Below, in pieces: positions 42,292 through 50,748 of a DNA stretch of 64,000 bases. The notes under the pieces are model-generated. The model worked only from the letters and a program-made list of their open reading frames with translations. It searched no databases and was not told where the DNA came from. How positions within the stretch are numbered: position 1 is the stretch's first letter; every line of letters begins with the position of its first letter. Made by a program: the position numbers and the translations under genes. The stretch comes from Sulfuricella sp. (lineage in GTDB: Bacteria; Pseudomonadota; Gammaproteobacteria; Burkholderiales; Sulfuricellaceae). The DNA lies in assembly GCA_023266195.1 (NCBI GenBank), contig JAHFRP010000004.1, positions 62,001 through 126,000 on the forward strand, read 5' to 3'.

Positions 42292-42308
42292 GGCGGTATC
42301 GATGATGC

Positions 42309-42316
42309 GCCCTAAC
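42309..42316 (-). other. Cassette junction GTTAGGGC
   Basis: GTTAGGGC on the minus strand lies 18 bp before the first cassette's ATG, as expected for the recombination point of an integron cassette. No stem or integrase gene is seen beyond it. Confidence 0.5.
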
Positions 42317-42744
42317 GTAAAATCGATTTCAGATTTGAAAGATTACCAGGCACTTCGTGCCGGGTAATCTTTTGCGAAGGTGGCATTTGTATTGACTAAC
42401 ATCATTTTATAAACAAACGCGGCACCTCGTCCACTGGGTTGCGGCGCAGCCTCAAATTCACCATCCGATGAATCCTGTAACCCATTAGCATGGTAGCGCG
42501 GAAGACATGAATCGGGCAACTTGTTGCCGAATCGCGGTTTTGTGCGCTTCGCACGCTGCTCTGGTGCCGGTTGCGCCCGGCGGACGGATTGCCCCCGGCT
42601 ATCGATCATCCGCGCGAAGCGCACAAAATCAAAGCCCTAAAGAGGCTCAGATCAAACGTCAAGCGGGAACCCCATCCTCCTGAAAACACCTGGGTTCCCG
42701 TCTTCGCGGGAATGACGGACTCCGAAAAAATCGGCGCCTCCAAG
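42317..42744. repeat. 430-bp non-coding gap with several palindromes
   Basis: No gene is supported. 42338-42373 is a hairpin AAAGATTACC..GGCAC-TTC-GTGCC..GGTAATCTTT, usable as a terminator. 42538-42628 has outer arms TTTTGTGCGCTTCGC / GCGAAGCGCACAAAA. 42662-42718 contains GGGAACCCC and GGGTTCCCGTCTTCGCGGGAA, a common proteobacterial repeat. The gap ends at greB. Confidence 0.6.
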
Positions 42745-43305
42745 CTACCCTTCCAGCGTCCGATAAGCCACCTCCACCACCTCGATCTCTTCCTTTCCCC
42801 CCGGCGTCTGCAAAATCACCACGTCCCCCTCGCGCGCCTTGAGCAGCGCCCGCGCCAGCGGCGACACCCAGCTGATGCGGCCGCGCCCGGCATCGGCTTC
42901 GTCCACGCCGACGATGCTGTAGGTGTGTTCCTCGCCGTCCCGGCCGCACACCGTCACCGTGGCGCCGAAAAATATCTGGTCGCAGTCCTCGCGCGCGCCC
43001 GGATCGACCACTTCGGAATTTTCCAGGCGCTTGGACAGGAAGCGGATGCGCCGGTCGATTTCGCGCAGGCGCTTCTTGCCGTAGATGTAGTCGCCGTTTT
43101 CCGAGCGGTCGCCGTTGGAAGCGGCCCAGGTGATGGTCTTCACCAGTTCGGGGCGCTCTTCCTTCCACAGCTGGTCGAATTCGTCCTTGAGCGCGCGATA
43201 GCCTGCCGGGGTAATGTAGTTCTTCAGCCCCTGCGGCAGTTGCGCCGCGGGCGCCAGGTCATCCTCGTCGTCGCCGTCCGCTTCCCTGGTAAATGCCTTG
43301 CTCAT
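42745..43305 (-). CDS. greB: Transcription elongation factor GreB
   Basis: GreB rescues backtracked RNA polymerase by stimulating transcript cleavage. The N-terminal coiled coil (LPQGLKNYITPAGYRALKDEFDQLWKEERPELVKTITWAASNGDRSENGDYIYGKKRLREIDRRI) has the acidic tip DRSEN. The C-terminal domain has ISWVSPLARALLKAREGD. The Asp/Glu-rich N-terminal extension of ~25 residues is longer than in E. coli. The start overlaps the upstream stop as ATGA. Confidence 0.95.
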   Translation of the reverse strand: MSKAFTREADGDDEDDLAPAAQLPQGLKNYITPAGYRALKDEFDQLWKEERPELVKTITWAASNGDRSENGDYIYGKKRLREIDRRIRFLSKRLENSEVVDPGAREDCDQIFFGATVTVCGRDGEEHTYSIVGVDEADAGRGRISWVSPLARALLKAREGDVVILQTPGGKEEIEVVEVAYRTLEG

Positions 43306-43946
43306 GATTGTCCCAGCTCTTCCAGTGATTCCGCCGCGATCTCGCGCACTTCCTTGTCCTCGTCGTCGAGGCAGGCGCGCAGCCAGGGGATGACGGCGGC
43401 GGCGCCGATCAGAGACAGAAAATGGCAGGCATCCGCGCGGGTAAGCGCATCGCCGCTGCGGGCCAGGGCACCCAGCCCGGGGATCAGGATTTCGGCCAGC
43501 CCGCTATCGTGCAGTTCCTCAAGCACCGCGGCGATCCCCAGGCGCACCGCCATGCTGGTATCCGGCCGCTCCATCAGGCGCACCAGCGCGTGCAGCCGGG
43601 CCGGCTCCTGCCGCGCCATTTCCTCGACGCGGTTGCGGCGGCCGCTTTTCAGCATATCGAAGAAGTAATCCGCCATGCCGTCGAGGCTGTCCGCCCGCCC
43701 GGCCCAGCGCCGCAGTTCGTCGGGCGGCAGCGCTCCCGCCAGCTCGAACGGGCCGATCCGCGCCCATGGCACGGTCTTCACACCGAGTTCCGCCGCGCGG
43801 GCGGGGTGAACCGCCGCGTTGACCACTTCCAGCCGCCCGATCGCGCCTTCCTTGACCAGTCCGGCCAGGCTTTCCAGCACGGCGGGGCAATGCGGGCAGC
43901 CGGGCGCAACAAACAACAGCACATCTGGGATAACGCTCTGGCTCAT
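43302..43946 (-). CDS. Thioredoxin-fold protein with HEAT repeats
   Basis: ATG 43946 (MSQSVIPDVLLFVAPGCPHCPAVLESLAGL) gives 214 residues; the track start at 44024 lies in the divergent promoter region. The N-terminal 80 residues are a thioredoxin-like fold with active-site CPHC and a cis-Pro-like VKTVPW. The remainder is a HEAT-like repeat region (DALTRADACHFLSLIGAAAVIPWLRACLDDEDKEVREIAAESL). Such fusions are known as conserved hypotheticals. It overlaps greB and is divergent from a thioredoxin gene. Confidence 0.8.
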   Translation of the reverse strand: MSQSVIPDVLLFVAPGCPHCPAVLESLAGLVKEGAIGRLEVVNAAVHPARAAELGVKTVPWARIGPFELAGALPPDELRRWAGRADSLDGMADYFFDMLKSGRRNRVEEMARQEPARLHALVRLMERPDTSMAVRLGIAAVLEELHDSGLAEILIPGLGALARSGDALTRADACHFLSLIGAAAVIPWLRACLDDEDKEVREIAAESLEELGQS

Positions 43947-44035
43947 GACGTTCACCGGAAAAATGCGAGGGTGGATTATATTAGCACTTGATGATATTTT
44001 ATCGGATTCAATCCAATTGACCACAGGAGAACAGC

Positions 44036-44407
44036 ATGGCCACCATCGACCTCAACCAGGAAAACTTCGAGGGCATCGTCACCGGCAACGACATGGTGAT
44101 CGTCGATTTCTGGGCGCCGTGGTGCGGTCCGTGCCGTTCATTCGCGCCCACCTACGAGCAGATGTCGGAAAAATTTCCCGGCATCGTCTTCGCCAAGGTC
44201 AACACGGAAGAAGAAACCGAACTGGCGGGCTACTTCCAGATCCGCTCGATCCCGACCCTGATGGTGTTCCGCGAAAACGTCATCATTTACTCCGAACCCG
44301 GCGCGCTGCCGGCCTCCGGCCTGGAACAGCTGATCGAGCAGGCGCAGAGCCTGGATATGGCCGAAGTGCACAAGCAGATCGCCGAGGAAGCCGCCGAGGG
44401 CCAGTAG
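44036..44407 (+). CDS. Thioredoxin
   Basis: The 123-residue protein has an intact WCGPC active site (VIVDFWAPWCGPCRSFAP) and the cis-proline RSIPTLMVF. A ~20-residue C-terminal helix (MAEVHKQIAEEAAEGQ) extends past the standard fold. AGGAGAA precedes the ATG. It reduces disulfides in the cytosol. The gene is divergent from the CPHC/HEAT protein, which may be its partner. Confidence 0.93.
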   Translation: MATIDLNQENFEGIVTGNDMVIVDFWAPWCGPCRSFAPTYEQMSEKFPGIVFAKVNTEEETELAGYFQIRSIPTLMVFRENVIIYSEPGALPASGLEQLIEQAQSLDMAEVHKQIAEEAAEGQ

Positions 44408-44434
44408 CCCGCAGAAGCAACGGGATGCATGAGC

Positions 44435-44461
44435 TTGTGGGTATGGCCTCCATGCCCACAA
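44435..44461 (+). terminator. Hairpin after thioredoxin
   Basis: TTGTGGGTATGG and CCATGCCCACAA pair with one mismatch around a 3-nt loop, between the convergent thioredoxin and glycosyltransferase genes. No T-run follows, so its terminator role is uncertain. Confidence 0.45.
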
Positions 44462-44480
44462 CTCGCCGCCTATCAAGCAA

Positions 44481-45557
44481 CTACCCCGGCAACAATTCCT
44501 GCAGGAAATCCGCCGCCTGCGCGATCCCCTCCGGCTCGACCGGCGCGGCTAAGGGCCGCGCCCACAGCGCCTCCAGCAGGGGCGCGACCGCGCCGGACAA
44601 AAGTGCGTCGCGGTCCGCTTCCAGGCAGCAGCCATGGCGCTCCAGCCACGCCACCAGGCAGGCCGCCTCGGGCCAATCCTCGCGCCCCAGATAAAGCACC
44701 GGCACGCCGTTGCAGGCCGCTTCGGTGAAGCTGCCGTAGCCCGGCTTGGTCAGGAGCGCGTCGCAGGAGGCGAGCACGTCGGTGAAATCCAGGCCGAGAC
44801 TTTCCAGTTCCACCGCGTCGGGATGGCGCACCCGCCAGGACGACTGCACCACCCAGCGCACGCCGGGAATGCGCGGCCAGTTCTCCAGCGGCAGGCGGAA
44901 TGCCAGGCCGCCCATGGCGATCAGCACCAGCTTGTCGCCGGCCGGCAGACCGAGCCGGGCGTCGATCTCGCCGCGGCGGTCGCGCCCCACCCGCGCAATC
45001 GGCCCGATCTCGCGGCCGTTGGGCAAATCCGCCATCGCCATGCTGGGCCGGGGCCGGAGAAAGCATACGGCGCCGCGGTACGCATCGGCGATCTGGCCGT
45101 GGATTTCCTGGGCTTCCGGCCTCTCATGGCAATAATGGCGGTAGATGTCGGCCCAGTTGAGCGAGCACATCGCCACCGCCGGAACGCCGGCCCGCGCCGC
45201 GGCGGCCAGGCTGAGGTAGGGCACGTCGGCGAACACCAGGTCGGGTTCGAGCGCGGCCGTGGCTTCCGCTTCCCGCGCCATCTTGTCCGCCCAGCCATGA
45301 TGGAAAGCCCGGTAGGCCGCGGCGCTCTCCTCCACGTTCACCGTCACCGCATCCGTCATCGCCATGCCGAAATCGAGCGCCCGCGGGATCAGGACGAAAT
45401 CGCAGCGAAAGCGCTGCGCCAGCACCTCGCGCGGGGCGCCGCTGCGCAGCGTGACGCGCAGATCCGGCCGCCGCTCGGCCAGCGCGTTGACCACCGGCGC
45501 GGCCTGCGCGATATGGCCGAAGCCGTGGTAGGAAAGATCGACCAGCAGGTGGGACAA
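44481..45557 (-). CDS. GT-B glycosyltransferase-like protein
   Basis: The 358-residue protein has a MurG-like two-Rossmann layout: MSHLLVDLSYHGFGHIAQAAPVVNALAERRPDL at the N terminus with the GHxxx-A loop, and the donor-site region VLASCDALLTKPGYGSFTEAACNGVPVLYLGRED at ~255-290. It probably transfers a sugar from a nucleotide donor, but acceptor and product are unknown. It is 3 bp downstream of hda on the same strand and likely cotranscribed. Confidence 0.78.
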   Translation of the reverse strand: MSHLLVDLSYHGFGHIAQAAPVVNALAERRPDLRVTLRSGAPREVLAQRFRCDFVLIPRALDFGMAMTDAVTVNVEESAAAYRAFHHGWADKMAREAEATAALEPDLVFADVPYLSLAAAARAGVPAVAMCSLNWADIYRHYCHERPEAQEIHGQIADAYRGAVCFLRPRPSMAMADLPNGREIGPIARVGRDRRGEIDARLGLPAGDKLVLIAMGGLAFRLPLENWPRIPGVRWVVQSSWRVRHPDAVELESLGLDFTDVLASCDALLTKPGYGSFTEAACNGVPVLYLGREDWPEAACLVAWLERHGCCLEADRDALLSGAVAPLLEALWARPLAAPVEPEGIAQAADFLQELLPG

Positions 45558-45560
45558 GCG

Positions 45561-46238
45561 CTATGCTTCCGGCGGCAGTTGCAGGATTTCGCGCAGCAGC
45601 GGCACCGTGGCCGGGCGCTGGGTTTCCAGCGAGTGGCGGTCGAGCGCGTCGAGCACCGCCAGCAGGGACGGCAGGTCGCGCCGCCAGTGGCGCAGCAGGT
45701 ATTCCGCCACACCCGCGCCGAGCCGGAAGCCGCGGCTCGCCGCATGGGCATGCAGCGCCTGCGTCTTCTCCTCGTCGCTCAGGCCGTGGACCTGGTATAC
45801 CAACCCCCAGCCGAGACGGGTCACCACATCCGGCCGCAGCGGCAACTGCGCCGGGGCGCACGGACCGCTCGCCAGCAGCCGCCCGCGCCCTTCGCGCAGG
45901 CGGTTGTACAGATTGAACAGGGCGATCTGCCCGTCGCCGTCGAGCCGGCCGACATCGTCCAGCGCCACCACGTCATGCCCGTCCAGATCGCCCGGCAGGG
46001 CAGCGCCGCAGGCGGCGTAGACCGCGCTCCCGCCCCGGCCGGAGACCGCCGCGGCGAACGACTTGAGCAAATGGGTCTTGCCGCTGCTCGGCGCCCCCCA
46101 AAGATAAACGAAGCGCTCCGCCTGGGAACCGTCCGCGCCCTCGCGCAGCGCTTGCAGCAGCTCGGCGTTGCGCCCCGGAACGAAATTATCCAGCGAGGGG
46201 ACGAAATCCGGTGAAATTTCAAGCAGCAGCTGTTTCAT
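45561..46238 (-). CDS. hda: DnaA regulatory inactivator Hda
   Basis: Hda with the beta clamp stimulates ATP hydrolysis by DnaA and so limits initiation. ATG 46238 gives MKQLLLEISPDFVPSLDNFVPGRN, containing the clamp-binding-type N terminus QLLLEI; the track start adds 16 unlikely residues. The AAA+ core has VYLWGAPSSGKTHLL (Walker A) and VVALDDVGRL (Walker B). Proximity to perM, purM and purN is a familiar arrangement in proteobacteria. Confidence 0.92.
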   Translation of the reverse strand: MKQLLLEISPDFVPSLDNFVPGRNAELLQALREGADGSQAERFVYLWGAPSSGKTHLLKSFAAAVSGRGGSAVYAACGAALPGDLDGHDVVALDDVGRLDGDGQIALFNLYNRLREGRGRLLASGPCAPAQLPLRPDVVTRLGWGLVYQVHGLSDEEKTQALHAHAASRGFRLGAGVAEYLLRHWRRDLPSLLAVLDALDRHSLETQRPATVPLLREILQLPPEA

Positions 46239-46337
46239 TTTAAATGCCAAATCAATGGGATTGCCCTCTATTCTAGCAGTTTGCACCGGATGGGCTACAA
46301 TCCCGATTCCGTTACTCAGCTCGCCCGCATCCAGCCG

Positions 46338-46655
46338 ATGGATTTCCTGGATTTGCTTTTCATATTATTGGTCGCCGCCGTCGCGTGGTTCTGGCTCGAC
46401 AGCCTGCGCGCCCTGGAAACCGCCCGCAATGCCGGCAGGCGGGCGTGCAACGGCGCCGGCGTGCAATTTCTCGACGACACGGTCGCCGCCACCGCGCTGG
46501 CGCTGGACCGCGACGCGCGGGGACGCCTCGCGCTCCGCCGCACCTACCGTTTCGAGTTCAGCGACACCGGCGACAACCGGCGGGAAGGCACCCTGGTTTT
46601 GCTCGGCGCGCGGGTTATTTCGGTGAGCATGGAACCTTTCCGGCTATTGGAATAA
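46338..46655 (+). CDS. DUF3301 membrane-anchored protein
   Basis: ATG 46338 (MDFLDLLFILLVAAVAWFWLDSLRALETARNAGRRAC) gives 105 residues with one N-terminal membrane helix and the DUF3301 pattern LD..A..ALALDRDARGRLALRRTYRFEFS. The track start at 46281 adds an unlikely prefix. Function unknown. It is divergent from hda. Confidence 0.82.
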   Translation: MDFLDLLFILLVAAVAWFWLDSLRALETARNAGRRACNGAGVQFLDDTVAATALALDRDARGRLALRRTYRFEFSDTGDNRREGTLVLLGARVISVSMEPFRLLE

Positions 46656-46896
46656 AAATTAAGCCAAAAAAACAACACCGGCCACCCGCAGACCGCAAAA
46701 AATCGAACATTTTTTTCAACAGCCCGCAAATTTCTGCTATAAAGTGCATATCGCTTGACTTGCATAAAGTTAAGGCGTAAAAACGTTCTGGTGTTTGGAT
46801 TCAAGTTTTTTGCACTATCGGTTTCGCCGTTTGCAGTCTTGAAATTCAGGCATTTTCGCGGGATTTTCCCGTTTTTTTTCAGCAAGGGACTACGTA
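46656..46896 (+). promoter_or_regulatory. Long leader and two candidate promoters of the cold-shock gene
   Basis: TTCAAC (46715-46720) 17 bp TATAAA (46738-46743) with an upstream TG forms a strong extended -10 promoter. TTGACT (46755-46760) 17 bp TAAAAA (46778-46783) is a second. Either gives an mRNA leader of 105-150 nt, AT-rich and T-rich near the end. Long leaders of this kind act as temperature-sensitive structures in cspA-type mRNAs. AAGGGA lies just before the ATG. Confidence 0.55.
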
Positions 46897-47100
46897 ATGG
46901 CAACTGGTACTGTAAAATGGTTTAACGATTCCAAGGGTTTCGGCTTCATCACTCCGGACGACGGCAGCGAAGATCTGTTCGCTCACTTCTCCGCGATCCA
47001 GATGGGCGGATTCAAGACCCTGAAGGAAGGTCAAAAGGTGCAATTTGAAGTCACCCAAGGCCCGAAGGGTAAACAAGCTTCCAACATTCAAGCAGCCTAA
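46897..47100 (+). CDS. Cold-shock protein, CspA family
   Basis: The 67-residue protein is a complete cold-shock domain with RNP1 KGFGFITP and RNP2-like DLFAHFSAI motifs. It binds single-stranded RNA/DNA and melts RNA structure. It has its own promoters and terminator, so it is monocistronic. Paralogue identity (CspA/CspD/CspE) cannot be decided. Confidence 0.96.
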   Translation: MATGTVKWFNDSKGFGFITPDDGSEDLFAHFSAIQMGGFKTLKEGQKVQFEVTQGPKGKQASNIQAA

Positions 47101-47126
47101 GCTCCCGGTTTAGCGCTTGAATGCAG

Positions 47127-47157
47127 GCCCCGGAGCCATCGGCTCCGGGGCTTTTTT
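47127..47157 (+). terminator. Intrinsic terminator of the cold-shock gene
   Basis: GCCCCGGAGCC, loop ATC and GGCTCCGGGGC followed by TTTTTT form a textbook terminator 26 bp past the stop. A further palindrome of the GGAGCGGCC family (GAGCGGCCTCGCGGCCGCGA) follows at 47164-47195. Confidence 0.95.
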
Positions 47158-47216
47158 ATTCCCGAGCGGCCTCGCGGCCGCGAGGCCGCTCCTACATGTT
47201 CCGCTAATTCAGGTTG

Positions 47217-48290
47217 TTATTTATCCGCATCGGCGGGACGGTACAGCCCGCTATCCAGATAGTTCTTCCGCAAGATCCGCAAGCCGACCAACAATGCCGC
47301 GCTCGCCGGCAAGGCGAGCAGCACGCCGAAAAAGCCGAACAATTGGCCAAACGCCAGCACCGCGAAAATCACCGCCAGCGGATGCAGGCCGATGCGCTTC
47401 CCCACCAGCCACGGCGTCACCGCCATGCCTTCCAGCGCCTGCCCGGCGCCGAACACGATCCATACCGGAATCATGGCGCCGAAGCTCTGGAACTGCATCA
47501 ACCCCGCCAGCGTAGCCAGAGTCAGGCCGAAGATCATGCCGAGATAGGGCACGAACACCAGCAAGCCGGCGACGATGCCGATCGGCAGCGCCAGCTCCAG
47601 CCGGGCCAGCCACAGGCCGAGCGGGTAGTACAAACACATCAGCAATATCACCAGAAGCTGCCCGCGCAGGAAGCCGGCAAGCACCTCGTCCACTTCCCGC
47701 GCCACTTCACCGACCCGGCCATGCCAGCGCCGTGGGACGAATTCATCGACGTCCGCCACCAGCACGTTCCAGTCGCGCAGCACGTAGAACAGCACCACCG
47801 GCAACAGCACCAGATTGGCGAGAATGCCGACCACCGCGATCCCGCCGCTGGCAAGGGAAGGCAGGAGACCGCCGGCGCCTTGCCAGTGCTCGCTGAGCAC
47901 TTGTTTCAGGTAATCGGCGTCGAGCCGCAAATCCAGGTCGAAGCGGGCCTTGAGCCAGGGCGCCAGGTGTTGCCGGACCCAGTCGAGATAGCCGGGGAGG
48001 CGGTCGAGGAACAATTCCACCTGCCTCTCGAACAGCGGGACCATCACCAGCAGGAGCGCGGCGAATATGCCATACAGCAGCGCCATGGCCAACAGCGTGC
48101 CCAGGGTGCGCGGGATTTTCAGGCGCGCCATCCGCTCCACCAGCGGATTGCAGATGTAGGCCAGGATGACGGCGAACAGGAAAGGGGTGAGCACCGGCCG
48201 CAGCAGGTAGAACAGCCAGCCGGCCGCAGCGGCCGGCAACAGCCACCACAGGCGATTAAGATTGAGCCCGTCAGGGCGTTTCTTGTCCAT
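47217..48290 (-). CDS. AI-2E family (PerM-like) membrane permease
   Basis: The 357-residue protein has about eight membrane helices (LWWLLPAAAAGWLFYLLRPVLTPFLFAVILAYICNPLV ... GIVAGLLVFVPYLGMIFG), matching the AI-2E/PerM transporter family. Members have been linked to autoinducer-2 export or sodium/proton antiport; substrate here is open. It is divergent from purM, with 45 bp between start codons. Confidence 0.88.
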   Translation of the reverse strand: MDKKRPDGLNLNRLWWLLPAAAAGWLFYLLRPVLTPFLFAVILAYICNPLVERMARLKIPRTLGTLLAMALLYGIFAALLLVMVPLFERQVELFLDRLPGYLDWVRQHLAPWLKARFDLDLRLDADYLKQVLSEHWQGAGGLLPSLASGGIAVVGILANLVLLPVVLFYVLRDWNVLVADVDEFVPRRWHGRVGEVAREVDEVLAGFLRGQLLVILLMCLYYPLGLWLARLELALPIGIVAGLLVFVPYLGMIFGLTLATLAGLMQFQSFGAMIPVWIVFGAGQALEGMAVTPWLVGKRIGLHPLAVIFAVLAFGQLFGFFGVLLALPASAALLVGLRILRKNYLDSGLYRPADADK

Positions 48291-48335
48291 TTGGGTTAAA
48301 ATAGCACACTTTTCCAGTCAAATGCGGGAGCCAAC

Positions 48336-49394
48336 TTGAACCAGCCCGATTCATCCAGCCCAACCTCCAACTCCCTGAGTTACCGCGACGCCGGCGTGGA
48401 TATCGACGCCGGCGATGCCCTGGTGGAGAACATCAAGCCCTTCGCCAAGCGCACCATGCGCCCCGAAGTCCTCGGCGGCCTAGGCGGTTTCGGCGCGCTG
48501 TTCGAGATTTCGAAGAAATACACCAACCCGGTGCTGGTATCGGGCACCGACGGCGTCGGCACCAAACTCAAGCTCGCTTTCATGCTCGACAAGCACGATA
48601 CGGTCGGCATTGACCTGGTGGCGATGAGCGTCAACGATATCCTGGTGCAGGGCGCCGAACCGCTGTTCTTCCTCGACTACTTCGCCTGCGGCAAGCTCGA
48701 CGTCGCCACCGCCACCGACGTCATCAAGGGCATCGCGGCCGGCTGCGAACAGGCCGGCTGCGCCCTGATCGGCGGCGAAACCGCGGAAATGCCGGGGATG
48801 TATCCGGCGGGCGAATACGACCTCGCCGGCTTTGCGGTGGGCGCGGCGGAAAAAGACAAGCTTATCGACGGCTCCACCATCGAGGCGGGCGACGCGGTGC
48901 TGGGTCTGGCTTCCAGCGGCGCCCATTCGAACGGCTATTCGCTGATCCGCAAGATCATCGAACGCAGCGGCATCGATCTCAACTCCGACTTCCACGGCCG
49001 CCCGCTGGCCGAAGTGGTGCTGGCGCCCACCCGCATCTACGTCAAGCCGATGCTGGCGCTGATGGCGGCCCTGCCGGTCAAGGGCATGGCGCACATCACC
49101 GGCGGCGGCCTGCTCGAAAACATCCCGCGCGTGCTGCCGGAACACCTGACCGCCGTGATCGCCAAGGACAGCTGGGTCATGCCGCCGCTATTCGCCTGGA
49201 TGCAGAAGGAAGGCAACGTGGCCGAGAAGGAAATGCACCGCACCTTCAACTGCGGCATCGGCATGGCGGTGATCGTCGCCGCGGAACACGCCGAACGGGC
49301 GATGCAGCTGCTCTCCGACGCCGGCGAAACGGTGTGGCGCATCGGCCAGGTCGAAGCGCGCGCCGAAGGGCAGCCCCAGACCGTGGTGCGATGA
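48336..49394 (+). CDS. purM: Phosphoribosylformylglycinamidine cyclo-ligase
   Basis: PurM (AIR synthetase) closes the imidazole ring in purine synthesis using ATP. The TTG at 48336, with GGGAG upstream, gives [35 protein letters not shown]; no better ATG precedes the conserved SYRDAGVDI. Core motifs include [23 protein letters not shown] and [11 protein letters not shown]. The stop overlaps the purN start (ATGA). Confidence 0.95.
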   Translation: MNQPDSSSPTSNSLSYRDAGVDIDAGDALVENIKPFAKRTMRPEVLGGLGGFGALFEISKKYTNPVLVSGTDGVGTKLKLAFMLDKHDTVGIDLVAMSVNDILVQGAEPLFFLDYFACGKLDVATATDVIKGIAAGCEQAGCALIGGETAEMPGMYPAGEYDLAGFAVGAAEKDKLIDGSTIEAGDAVLGLASSGAHSNGYSLIRKIIERSGIDLNSDFHGRPLAEVVLAPTRIYVKPMLALMAALPVKGMAHITGGGLLENIPRVLPEHLTAVIAKDSWVMPPLFAWMQKEGNVAEKEMHRTFNCGIGMAVIVAAEHAERAMQLLSDAGETVWRIGQVEARAEGQPQTVVR

Positions 49395-50032
49395 AATCCA
49401 TCGTCATCCTCATCTCCGGCCGCGGCAGCAACATGCAGGCGATCCTGGAAGCCGACCTGCCGATCCGGGTTTCCGCGGTGGTCAGCAACAATCCCGACGC
49501 GCCGGGCCTGGATATCGCCCGGCGGCATGGCGTGCCGGTAGAGGTGGTGAACCACCGCGACCATGACAGCCGCGACGCGTTCGACGCCCAGCTGGCCGCC
49601 GGCATCGACCGCCATTCCCCGGACCTGGTGGTGCTGGCCGGATTCATGCGCATTCTCACGCCGGGCTTCGTCACGCATTACGCCGGGCGGCTGATCAACG
49701 TCCATCCCTCGCTGCTGCCGGCTTTCACCGGCCTCAACACACATGCCCGCGCCCTCGCCGAGGGGGTGAAAATCCACGGCTGCACGGCGCATTTCGTCAC
49801 TCCCCACCTCGACAAGGGGCCGATCATCGCGCAGGCCGCCGTGCCGGTGCTGGCCGGCGACACCGAGCAATCGCTGGCGGCGCGGGTGCTGGCGCAGGAG
49901 CATGTCATCTATCCCCAGGCGATCCGCTGGTTTGCCGAAGGCCGGCTGCGCATCACCCCCGACGGAAACGTTATACTGAAAAACCAGCCGCCGATGGAAA
50001 CCGCCTTGATCTCGCCGCAGGAACCGCAATGA
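49391..50032 (+). CDS. purN: Phosphoribosylglycinamide formyltransferase
   Basis: PurN transfers a formyl group from 10-formyl-THF to GAR. ATG 49391 gives 213 residues starting [19 protein letters not shown]. The formyl-transfer site is [22 protein letters not shown] with the catalytic His and the downstream [13 protein letters not shown] containing the catalytic Asp. It is translationally coupled to purM and overlaps the next gene's ATG by 4 bases. Confidence 0.95.
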   Translation: MKSIVILISGRGSNMQAILEADLPIRVSAVVSNNPDAPGLDIARRHGVPVEVVNHRDHDSRDAFDAQLAAGIDRHSPDLVVLAGFMRILTPGFVTHYAGRLINVHPSLLPAFTGLNTHARALAEGVKIHGCTAHFVTPHLDKGPIIAQAAVPVLAGDTEQSLAARVLAQEHVIYPQAIRWFAEGRLRITPDGNVILKNQPPMETALISPQEPQ

Positions 50033-50727
50033 AACGCCTGTTCGCGCTCGCCGCCCTGGTTTGGGCCGGCGCATTGTACGCCGCGCCGCCGCACCAGACC
50101 GCGGCGACCTACGCGCTCACCAAGCAAGGCCAGCGCATCGGCACCGTGACGGAAACGTTCAAGCAGGACGACGGCCGCTACACGCTGGAAAGCGTGACCG
50201 CCGCCACCGGCATCTACGCCTTGTTCGCCAAAGGAAAAATCGTCCTGGCCAGCAGCGGCGAAGTCACCGACAAAGGCTTGCGTCCCCTGCACTTCGAGCA
50301 CCAGCGCGGCGGCGACCCGGCGAAGACCATCCGCGCCGATTTCGATTGGGACGCCATGAGCCTCGTCCACCATTTTGACGGCAACACCGAAACCGCCAAG
50401 CTGGAACCCGGCACGCAGGATCGCATCAGCCTGCTCTACCAGTTCATGTTCATGCAATCGGCCAAGGGCGACGCCAAACTCTGGATGACCACCGGCAGGA
50501 AGCTCAACCTGTACCAATACAAACGCGCCGGCGAGGAAAAAATCGCCACGCCGGCAGGCACGTTCCTGACGCTGCATTTCATCAAGCAGCACGCGGCGGA
50601 CGAGGACGGCACGGAAATCTGGCTGGCGAAGAAACGCCATAATTTCCCGGTGCGGATCGTGATCGAGGAACATGACGGCGGCCGGATCGAACAGAACCTG
50701 ACGGCCCTGAGTTTCGAGGGCGAATAG
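50029..50727 (+). CDS. DUF3108 periplasmic protein
   Basis: The 232-residue protein has a signal peptide ([19 protein letters not shown]) and a DUF3108 domain: YALTKQGQRIGTVTETFKQDDGRYTLESVTAATGIYALFAKGKIV ... EIWLAKKRHNFPVRIVI. DUF3108 is a lipocalin-like fold of unknown role. It overlaps purN by 4 bases and is followed by a second DUF3108 gene, so the pair is likely cotranscribed. Confidence 0.87.
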   Translation: MKRLFALAALVWAGALYAAPPHQTAATYALTKQGQRIGTVTETFKQDDGRYTLESVTAATGIYALFAKGKIVLASSGEVTDKGLRPLHFEHQRGGDPAKTIRADFDWDAMSLVHHFDGNTETAKLEPGTQDRISLLYQFMFMQSAKGDAKLWMTTGRKLNLYQYKRAGEEKIATPAGTFLTLHFIKQHAADEDGTEIWLAKKRHNFPVRIVIEEHDGGRIEQNLTALSFEGE

Positions 50728-50748
50728 GCTTTTGGGCAGCCCGAAAGC

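Noticed and set aside
42571-43668. 365-residue plus-strand ORF opposite greB
   Set aside because: Shadow of greB and the thioredoxin-HEAT gene, starting in a palindromic repeat.
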